Assembly: GCF_002368075.1 (NCBI RefSeq)
Contig: NZ_AP018314.1
Location: forward strand, 4,788,064 to 4,847,765
From: Sphaerospermopsis kisseleviana NIES-73
Lineage (GTDB): Bacteria > Cyanobacteriota > Cyanobacteriia > Cyanobacteriales > Nostocaceae
Direction of reading: 5' to 3'
Length of the DNA: 59,702 bases
Position numbers and translations under genes: made by a program. This document shows positions 1-6,858 of this stretch, piece by piece. The notes beneath the pieces are model-generated. The model saw only the letters and a program-made list of their open reading frames with translations, did not search any database and had not been told where the DNA came from. Position 1 is the first letter of the stretch. Each line of letters starts with the position of its first letter.

Positions 1-21
1 TCCCCAGTCCCCAGTCCCCAA
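1..21. repeat. heptamer short tandem repeat at window edge
   Basis: Nearly three copies of the heptamer CCCCAGT (ACTGGGG on the other strand). This is the same repeat family seen at 5650, 19903 and elsewhere. It lies directly after the stop codon of the leftward helicase gene. Confidence 0.8.
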
Positions 22-3000
22 TTACCCAGAAATAGGCCATAAATAAATTAAACCTACAGGTTCAACTCGTACCGCTTTCACTTGATAAGTTCTTTCAATT
101 CTCTCCGGTTCAGTAATTAATTCTATCTCTAATTTTTCCAACCTTTTCACCCAATAACGACGATCTGCGTCTATTTGTTTTTGTTCATCTGCGGGAAATA
201 ATGATAATTGTATTTTGGTGGTTTCTTCCTGTTTTTGGGTAATACGTTCTTTTTGTTCCTCTAAAATCTTTTTCATTTCCCCAGCTTCTTTTTTACCCCT
301 TTCAGTTAATTTTTTCTCTGCTCTTTCTGCTAAAATTTGAGCGCGTTTCTCTAAATGGGGAATGAGTTCTGCAATATCCTGACTTGCGTGTTTTTGTAGT
401 CTGGTTTTGATCCCTTCTCCTACTTCATGAAAATGGGCGATCGCTAATGAGTCTTCTAACAACTGCAAGACATCCTGTTTATCCCCTTCTCCCAATGGTT
501 GCAGTCTTTTTTTACCCCGGTTTGCAGGATCTATCCATTCTGCGGCCATTGCGATCACCTGATCATGCAACCTGGCCGCTTTGTCTCCGTATAACGACAA
601 CCGCCCCAAAACAATAATTTTCGGGATCGGATCATTGGTTAAACACACAGAAGCACGGGTAAGTTCATCATGTAAAAACCCTTGGGATAAAAACCTGCTT
701 AATAATCTCTGTACTAACCGATGTTCTAAATGTAAATGTACTACATCCCCATCCAAAGAACCTGGATCACGGAAAACTACCGGACGAATAGGTGCTTCCC
801 TGCGCCATTCCCAGGGTTTTTGTCCTCTTTGTTTCGGTACTCGTAAAGTATCTAAAGTTGCTGACCAAGTAGGATCTGCCCCAGTTTGCTGATCCAGTGC
901 TGGAATCATCCACCGGGCAGTTATCGGGTTATTAACCGCCTCGCTTTCATCCAGCGGTGTTAATGGGGAAGCGTTGAGAATTTCTAAAGATGCAGAAATA
1001 GCTGCCCGGAAATGTTGATCACTTAAATTTAACCATTGCTGTGATTTTTTTAACATTTCTTGCAGTTCACCCAGTTGTTTATTTAGGTCTTTTTGTCTGA
1101 TTCTTGCTGCTTCCAACTCGGCGTTAATAACTTCTAAATTCCCCTCTGTTTTAGTATCTATTTTATCGGCTTGATTAATTTCCTCCGTAATATTATTGAT
1201 GTTTTGATGGCGAATACCGTCCGCTAATAACCGGGAAACTTTTTTCTCTACAACCGGCGCAAGACTGCCTAACTCTCGCTGAATATTATCTGTTTTCCGT
1301 ACCAAAACATCTAAAACTTTATCTTCCACCCGTTGAGGTAAGATAAAATAATAACATCTCACTAAAGGCGATCGCTGTAATTTTCTATCTATCCGTCCGT
1401 TGCGTTGTTCCATCCGGCTAGGATTCCAAGGTACATCAAAATGAAACAGATCGGCGCAGTGATTCTGTAAATTTACTCCTTCTCTCGCCGCATCCGTAGC
1501 AATTAAAATCCGTAATGGATGCCGACTAGGATCACTATTAAACGCCTGTTTAATTTCTTCCCTCCTGTCATCCCCTATCCCCCCATGAAACACATCTATG
1601 CGTTTATCTGCTAGATGAGAATGGGCGATCGCCGCCTCTAACTGTTGTTGTAAATAGCGTTTTGTATCTGTATATTCAGTAAAAATAATCACTCTTTTAT
1701 TTAACCAAGCAGCGTTATTTTCCCCCAAATCAGGACAAAGATTAACTTTAATCCATTCTATCAGCTTGATAATCCTGGGGTCTGGCTGATACCGTACTTG
1801 ATCAGCAATTTCCCCCATTTGCCGTAAAATCTCTAATTCCTTTGGTGTTGCTTGTAACCCATCTTCCCTACTAGCGGCGCTCATTTGTGCATCTTCTTCC
1901 GCTTCTATTTCTGCCTCTGGTAACTCCGCCCTGTCATCATCCGCCCCCGCAGACTCTAATAATAGGGTAATTGGTGATTGGTAATTGGTGTTATTTTTAT
2001 TTCTCTCCCTGCTTTCGTGACTTCTTTCTATAGCAGTTCTATGTACTTTTAAAGTCCGAGCAAAAGCTTCAATAGAAGATAACAACCGCTTTTGTAAAGA
2101 TGTAATTACCAACATTGCCGCAGCTTGGGCGGTTTTAGAAACATCCTTTAATCTTTCTTCCCGTAAATGACGATATTCTTGTAATAACCGAGATAATTGT
2201 AACTCTGGGGCATTTTCTGGCAAATTATCAATAATAATCGGTGTTACCTGACGCTGGGGAAAAGCTTCCCCGATCTCCCGTAAGTCCTGCTTTAATCGCC
2301 GTACCATCACCGTATCAAGTAACTGCCGATTTCGCACCGGTACACCCCGACAAAACCTTTGCGGATCAAGAATTTCCAATAAAGCTGCAAAACTATTAGA
2401 GTGGCCATTGTGAGGCGTAGCAGACAAAAATAACTTATGTTCAAATCTTGGCGCTACTTCCCGGATAGTCCGGGTAAGGTGAGAGTCCACCGCATATTTA
2501 GCCCCACTCGCAGGGGCGGCATTGTGCGCTTCATCTAAAATTAACATAGAAGCGGCGTTAAAATCTCCCAACCAATCCCGTAAAGGTGCAGAGTATGTTT
2601 CATCTCTGAGTAAAGCATGGGAAATAATAAACCGGCTGTGAGTCGTCCAAGGGTTAATTCCATAACCTCGTTCTTGACGACGGGCGGCGACAAACTCCCG
2701 ATCAAAAATCATGAAAGTCAACCCAAATCGGCTTTCCATCTCCTCCCGCCATTGTCGCACTACGGAAGGAGGGCAGGAAATAACAACACGCTTAACTTTC
2801 TGCCGCATCAGCATTTCCCGCAAAATTAAACCCGCCTCAATGGTTTTACCTAAACCCACATCATCGGCAATAAATAAGGCTACCCTGGGCATAAGTAAGG
2901 CCTTCCGCAGTGGTTCTAACTGATAAGCTTTAACTTCTATCCCTGCTCGATAAGGTGCTTGAAATAACTTAGTATCTGTGGAAGTTACGCAATTCCAGCG

Positions 3001-3282
3001 TAAGGTATGCAGGTAAGCACTAAATAACCGGGGCTGGTCAAAACCGCAATTAGCTACACTTTCCCAGGAAGTAGTACCAATGATTTTTGCGTCTATTTCC
3101 CGTTCCCAGAGGACTTCTAACTGTTCTCCTAATGCATCATCTTCTAAGCAAGATAAACTAACTTTAGTATCTTCTTTGTCATTGGGTTTAGGTACTACCT
3201 CTTCTACGAGATATTGACGCGATCGCACCCGTACTATTTGACCTGGTATAATATTATTTATGTCAGTTACAGTATTATTCAC
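22..3282 (-). CDS. drmD: SNF2-family helicase, DrmD-like (DISARM)
   Basis: Large (1086 aa) superfamily-2 helicase/translocase of the SNF2/RapA type. Seen: Walker A DVGLGKT at residues 141-147; DEAH box at 250-253; motif III FLSATPHNGH at about 288; and in the second RecA lobe ATDAAREGVNLQ followed by PWNPSRMEQRNGRIDR (motifs V and VI). A long charged coiled-coil-like tail follows (about 990-1040). The N-terminus (PGQIVRVRSRQYLVEEVV) and overall length resemble DrmD, the SNF2 helicase that opens class 1 DISARM anti-phage operons. That assignment is from memory of the family. The gene reads off the left edge, so drmMI, drmA, drmB and drmC, if present, are outside the window. The only in-frame start is a GTG; a G-rich stretch lies about 9 nt upstream. 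Residues NYQSPIT near 430 derive from an in-frame heptamer repeat. Alternative: a stand-alone RapA-like helicase. Confidence 0.7.
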   Translation of the reverse strand: MNNTVTDINNIIPGQIVRVRSRQYLVEEVVPKPNDKEDTKVSLSCLEDDALGEQLEVLWEREIDAKIIGTTSWESVANCGFDQPRLFSAYLHTLRWNCVTSTDTKLFQAPYRAGIEVKAYQLEPLRKALLMPRVALFIADDVGLGKTIEAGLILREMLMRQKVKRVVISCPPSVVRQWREEMESRFGLTFMIFDREFVAARRQERGYGINPWTTHSRFIISHALLRDETYSAPLRDWLGDFNAASMLILDEAHNAAPASGAKYAVDSHLTRTIREVAPRFEHKLFLSATPHNGHSNSFAALLEILDPQRFCRGVPVRNRQLLDTVMVRRLKQDLREIGEAFPQRQVTPIIIDNLPENAPELQLSRLLQEYRHLREERLKDVSKTAQAAAMLVITSLQKRLLSSIEAFARTLKVHRTAIERSHESRERNKNNTNYQSPITLLLESAGADDDRAELPEAEIEAEEDAQMSAASREDGLQATPKELEILRQMGEIADQVRYQPDPRIIKLIEWIKVNLCPDLGENNAAWLNKRVIIFTEYTDTKRYLQQQLEAAIAHSHLADKRIDVFHGGIGDDRREEIKQAFNSDPSRHPLRILIATDAAREGVNLQNHCADLFHFDVPWNPSRMEQRNGRIDRKLQRSPLVRCYYFILPQRVEDKVLDVLVRKTDNIQRELGSLAPVVEKKVSRLLADGIRHQNINNITEEINQADKIDTKTEGNLEVINAELEAARIRQKDLNKQLGELQEMLKKSQQWLNLSDQHFRAAISASLEILNASPLTPLDESEAVNNPITARWMIPALDQQTGADPTWSATLDTLRVPKQRGQKPWEWRREAPIRPVVFRDPGSLDGDVVHLHLEHRLVQRLLSRFLSQGFLHDELTRASVCLTNDPIPKIIVLGRLSLYGDKAARLHDQVIAMAAEWIDPANRGKKRLQPLGEGDKQDVLQLLEDSLAIAHFHEVGEGIKTRLQKHASQDIAELIPHLEKRAQILAERAEKKLTERGKKEAGEMKKILEEQKERITQKQEETTKIQLSLFPADEQKQIDADRRYWVKRLEKLEIELITEPERIERTYQVKAVRVEPVGLIYLWPISG
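1968..1994. repeat. heptamer repeat inside the helicase gene
   Basis: About three and a half copies of TTGGTGA/TTGGTAA sit in the helicase coding region and add roughly nine residues (TNYQSPIT) to a low-complexity linker just before an acidic stretch. The coding strand carries the stop-free orientation, so the frame stays open. Confidence 0.7.
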
Positions 3283-3298
3283 CTCAACCAGCCCCCTA

Positions 3299-3402
3299 AC
3301 TGAGTATTTGCAAGCTAATCATAATCATAATCTGTTTCATATATTTCAACACTGAGTATTTGCAAGCTAATCATAATCATAATCTGTTTCATATATTTCA
3401 AC
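3299..3402. repeat. 52-bp perfect tandem duplication at the dnaX 3' end
   Basis: Two identical 52-bp units (3299-3350 and 3351-3402). Each contains the last 12 codons and stop of dnaX plus about 16 bp downstream. The second unit is the functional gene end; the first is a silent copy placed between dnaX and the helicase gene. No mismatch was seen, which suggests a recent event. Confidence 0.95.
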
Positions 3403-5499
3403 ATCTGGTGAAACCCCAGTAGCAGATAAATCTAAAACATCATCTGTCAAGCTGATAATTTCCCCCCTAAAAAATTCTGCCAGGCTTTTAGCTGCTTTTG
3501 CTACTTGTTCAGCATTCCAAGTTGATACAGGTGCTGGTGATACAGGTGTTGGTGATTGGTGATTGGTGATTGGTGATTGGTGATTGGTGATTGGTGATTG
3601 GTGATTGGTGATTGGTGATTGGTGATTGGTGATTGGTGATTGGTGATTGGTGATTGGTGATTGGTGATTGGTGATTGGTGATACAGGTGTTGGTGATACA
3701 GGTGTTGGTGATATGGGTGCTGGTGATATGGGTGTTGGAGTTAGTGGGGGTGCAGAATTATCTACTGAAGCTGTATTGGTAACTACAGGCTCAATTTTCG
3801 GTGTAGGTGGAGGTGGAGGTTGATTATAAATAGGGGTTGTCGGTAGTTGCTGAACACTAGTAGAATCTTGTGGAGGCGAATTTTTTTTAGCTGTGGCAGA
3901 AGTAGATGAAGTTGCTTTTTCCAAACTTACTTGGATGTCACGTTGAAAAGTGTGGTGAAAAGCAGTTGTAATAATAGGTAAATAAGATTTAACTTTGTCA
4001 TACCATTTAGGTTGTACAGCAACACGAGCTATGACATCATTTAACTCGATTAATTGGCACATTTGACCTAGTAAAGTTCGTGGTGGTAACTGTTGGATGT
4101 TATTACGGACTTGATGCCAAATCTGATTTAAATCATACTCCGATCCCGCTACTACTTCCTGTGGGGGTGCTGTGGGTGTTGTCTCAGGTGCAGGAGGTGT
4201 ATAAACAGGTTCTGCTGCTGGTGTGGATATCGTGTGAGGTGCTGTGTTAGGTGCTGAATTTTGATTTGGTTGATGATTTGGTTGATGATAAGCTGGTGCA
4301 GGTGCAGAGACTGGAGAATGGTAATTTGGTTGAGTATAAGCCGGTGGTGGTGCAGATACAGCAGATGTATTTGCTGCTTGGGGGATACTAGGCGCTTGTA
4401 CCTGAATATTTGCACTAGGTAATAAACCCAGTAATGTGACTTCTAACCACAAACGGGGTTGAGTAGTATTTTTGAGTTGTACTTCGGCTGTTCTTAAATG
4501 TTGCTGTCCCCGCAGAATTGTGGTTATATCTAACCTGTGGGCAAAGTTAACTAATAAAGTCCAAGTTTGTTGAGTACAAGCAACTAAATCTTGTCGAGTT
4601 GGGGCGGTTTTGGCTATAAGTAAATCTCGATAAAAAGCGGCTAAATTTTGGAGAATGATTAAGGGTTCACGTCCTCGATCTAGGATTTTGCGGGTAGAAT
4701 CTAATACTATTTCTGAGTTATCTTGAGCGATCGCCTCTAATAAAACCAGCAAATCTTTTTCACTCACTGAACCCACCAAGTCCCAAACCTGATCCGGTGA
4801 TACTTCCCCTGGTAACAAAGCTAATTGATCTAATAAACTTTCTGCATCCCGCAAACCACCCTGTGAAAGTTGGGCTACCAATGTAATAGCATCTTGAGAA
4901 ATATTAATACTTTCGTTATTAGCAATTTTACTTAAATGTCTAACCATCGCTTCTAACTGAATCCGCCGAAAATCAAACCTTTGACAGCGGGAAATAATTG
5001 TTGGTAATACTCGCTGGGGGTCAGTTGTCGCTAAAACAAAAACTACGTGCTTAGGTGGTTCTTCCAGGGTTTTAAGTAACGCATTAAACGCGGCGGTACT
5101 TAACATATGACATTCATCTATCACATAAACCTTATAGCGACACTGCACCGGAGCAAACTGCGCTTTTTCTATCAATTCCCGGATATTATCAACACCAGTA
5201 TTACTAGCAGCGTCAATTTCAATTACATCCAAAGAATAGCCTTTGGTAATGCCTTGACAAATATCACACACTCCACAGGGTTCAGCAGTGGGATTGTTAC
5301 TTTTAAGACAATTTAAAGACTTAGCCAAAATCCGGGCGCTGGAAGTTTTCCCCGTACCTCTAGGACCAGTGAATAAATAGGCAGGGGCGATTTTTGCCGA
5401 ATTAATGGCATTGGTGAGGGTTGTGGCGATCGCCTCTTGTCCCACTAGTTCAGCAAAACTCTTGGGGCGATACTTATGGTGTAGGGGTTCGTAAGGCAT
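3367..5499 (-). CDS. dnaX: DNA polymerase III subunits gamma/tau
   Basis: Clamp-loader ATPase of the replisome (710 aa). Seen: Walker A GPRGTGKT at 45-52; zinc-binding cysteines C64, C75, C78 and C81; Walker B VIDECH at 126-131; sensor motif LATTDP; arginine finger SRC at 170-172. The AAA+ core is followed by the collar domain to about 370, then a Pro/Ala/Thr-rich linker, a tau-like domain (about 455-525) and a conserved acidic tail. The linker has been expanded by 19 in-frame copies of a heptamer that encode ITNHQSP repeats at about residues 607-650. An A8 tract at codons 538-540 could support a frameshift giving a short gamma-like form. No intein interrupts it. The ATG start fits the family N-terminus (MPYEPLHHKYRPKSF). 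Confidence 0.97.
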   Translation of the reverse strand: MPYEPLHHKYRPKSFAELVGQEAIATTLTNAINSAKIAPAYLFTGPRGTGKTSSARILAKSLNCLKSNNPTAEPCGVCDICQGITKGYSLDVIEIDAASNTGVDNIRELIEKAQFAPVQCRYKVYVIDECHMLSTAAFNALLKTLEEPPKHVVFVLATTDPQRVLPTIISRCQRFDFRRIQLEAMVRHLSKIANNESINISQDAITLVAQLSQGGLRDAESLLDQLALLPGEVSPDQVWDLVGSVSEKDLLVLLEAIAQDNSEIVLDSTRKILDRGREPLIILQNLAAFYRDLLIAKTAPTRQDLVACTQQTWTLLVNFAHRLDITTILRGQQHLRTAEVQLKNTTQPRLWLEVTLLGLLPSANIQVQAPSIPQAANTSAVSAPPPAYTQPNYHSPVSAPAPAYHQPNHQPNQNSAPNTAPHTISTPAAEPVYTPPAPETTPTAPPQEVVAGSEYDLNQIWHQVRNNIQQLPPRTLLGQMCQLIELNDVIARVAVQPKWYDKVKSYLPIITTAFHHTFQRDIQVSLEKATSSTSATAKKNSPPQDSTSVQQLPTTPIYNQPPPPPTPKIEPVVTNTASVDNSAPPLTPTPISPAPISPTPVSPTPVSPITNHQSPITNHQSPITNHQSPITNHQSPITNHQSPITNHQSPTPVSPAPVSTWNAEQVAKAAKSLAEFFRGEIISLTDDVLDLSATGVSPDVEIYETDYDYD
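3549..3681. repeat. 19-copy heptamer repeat within dnaX
   Basis: Nineteen perfect copies of TTGGTGA on the plus strand (TCACCAA on the dnaX strand), 133 bp. Because 7 is not a multiple of 3, three copies encode one seven-residue unit (SPITNHQ). All three frames of TCACCAA are stop-free. Copy-number changes other than multiples of three would shift the frame of the last 60 or so codons. Flanking 18-bp units (ACAGGTGTTGGTGAT-type) extend the low-complexity region to about 3745. Confidence 0.97.
3881..3888 (-). other. A8 slippery tract in dnaX
   Basis: A run of eight A residues on the dnaX strand spans codons 538-540 (AAA AAA AAT). A -1 slip here would read eight further codons and stop at TAG, giving about 547 residues without the repeat linker and C-terminal tail. 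In E. coli and Thermus, dnaX makes gamma by ribosomal or transcriptional slippage at A-rich runs; use of this site is inference. Confidence 0.4.
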
Positions 5500-6094
5500 A
5501 AAGAATAGGCAGTTAACAGTGAACAGTTAACAGTTAAAGTAAATATATGTAAATATCTATGGAGTATCACCACCAACAAGAATTTGGGGTTTCACTATTT
5601 TAACAACTGATGACCATTTCCTCTGGCAAAGAAGGGAACAGGGAGATGGTGACTGGGGACTGGGGACTGGGGACTGGTGACTGGGGACTGGGGACTGGGG
5701 ACACTTCGACAAGCTCAGTGCATCGCTGGGGACTGGGGACTGCCTCCTTACATAGCACCTTGTTACCTAACATCGCTAGAATTTTAAGAGCTAGTCCTAA
5801 GCTGACTATTTGATAGACAAAACTATACTTATGTTGACAAGCATTGACATAAGTGAGTTAAGAAAATCGCCCACTTGATATATAATCCTACGATATCAAG
5901 TATTGAATTAAGACTATTGCCAACGCGAAAACCAAGCAATGATAGCGGTAGTCTTTCTTGTAAATCTTAACTTGAGAAATATCGCGTCTGGCTAAGGCGT
6001 GCAAGTCTACTGAGGGATAACTGCTCCCATGCTCCCGTTGAAGTAGAAAGTAAAGTCTAGCTTTGTCTAGGTTTTATATAGCAGGTAACAATCA
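5500..6094. other. intergenic region with heptamer repeats
   Basis: No credible gene. From 5650 to about 5742 there are GACTGGG heptamers interrupted by a short palindromic unit (CTTCGACAAGCTCAG). The rest, to 6094, is unique sequence with TTGACA-like boxes near 5836 and 5847 and a TATAAT at about 5880. These could serve the rightward gene pair, but the spacing is not ideal. Confidence 0.6.
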
Positions 6095-6769
6095 ATGGTG
6101 CAGCAGATGCTCAAGCGGGTAATTCAGTGGCTCAAAAAATTGTTTCAGGGTTTGTTTGCTAGGAAACATAGTCCTAAACCAGTACAGCAGAATATTGAGA
6201 AAACAACCGCACCACCTCTGAGTGATACGGATCTAGAATTTCTGTTTACAGAACTGTTAGCAGGAGTTCATCAAGCTAGAGGCCAGGCTTGGGCGCAAAA
6301 CTGGTTACATAAAATTGAACATCGTGTCAGCACTCAACAATGGCTAGATTGGCTAAATCACTTTGGAGAGAGATTATTAGCATCTACTAAACCTCATAAT
6401 GAATTAGCGGCACGGTTAGTACAGTTGGGTGAGTTGGAGGTTGGTGAAGTTGGCGACCTGGCATACAATATTGGTATGCAATTGCTGACACGCACCCAAG
6501 CAGAACCTATTTGGGAATATGATGGACTTGATGCTGTCAGTCCAACTGTCTCTGAGGAGAATTTTCCAGAGGAAGAATACCAAACTGTGACTTGGGATGA
6601 ATTATTGGTGATTTTGCAGGAAAATGACATCTTACGTCAGCAAATTGTACAAGATTTCGCTATTGAAAGTGATGACCCACAACAAATTATTCAGGTACTC
6701 ATAAATAAATCTCAGACAATGGGTGAATCTGCTGGATCGGAAAAGTCAGATCAACCCATTCCTGAATGA
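6095..6769 (+). CDS. hypothetical protein, paralogue of the next gene's N-terminus
   Basis: 224-residue protein of unknown function. It begins with an amphipathic basic helix (MLKRVIQWLKKLFQGLF). A conserved block then has the same key residues as residues 40-125 of the next gene: a LEFLFTELLAGVHQARGQ-type helix, a WLDWLNHFGERLL-type helix, and LVQLGELEVGEVGDLA. After about residue 135 the sequence is acidic and unrelated. It has no TPR or CHAT domain. The two genes are co-oriented, 89 bp apart, and probably arose by partial tandem duplication. Function unknown. Confidence 0.8.
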   Translation: MVQQMLKRVIQWLKKLFQGLFARKHSPKPVQQNIEKTTAPPLSDTDLEFLFTELLAGVHQARGQAWAQNWLHKIEHRVSTQQWLDWLNHFGERLLASTKPHNELAARLVQLGELEVGEVGDLAYNIGMQLLTRTQAEPIWEYDGLDAVSPTVSEENFPEEEYQTVTWDELLVILQENDILRQQIVQDFAIESDDPQQIIQVLINKSQTMGESAGSEKSDQPIPE

Positions 6770-6858
6770 ATTGATGACAATATGATGACAATATTAGGTA
6801 ATTAAATGATTTTTTTGACACAAGGATAGCTACAATCTAGGAGAAAGAAAATCCAAGA

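Noticed and set aside
3549-3681. Heptamer tracts as CRISPR or telomere-like sequence
   Set aside because: Period 7 without spacers is the well-known short tandem repeat class of filamentous cyanobacteria.
3367-5499. Intein in dnaX
   Set aside because: Some cyanobacterial dnaX genes carry one, but the ATPase core here is continuous and has the normal length.
5610-5813. 67-aa open frame on the plus strand
   Set aside because: Consists mostly of translated GACTGGG heptamers; no start context.
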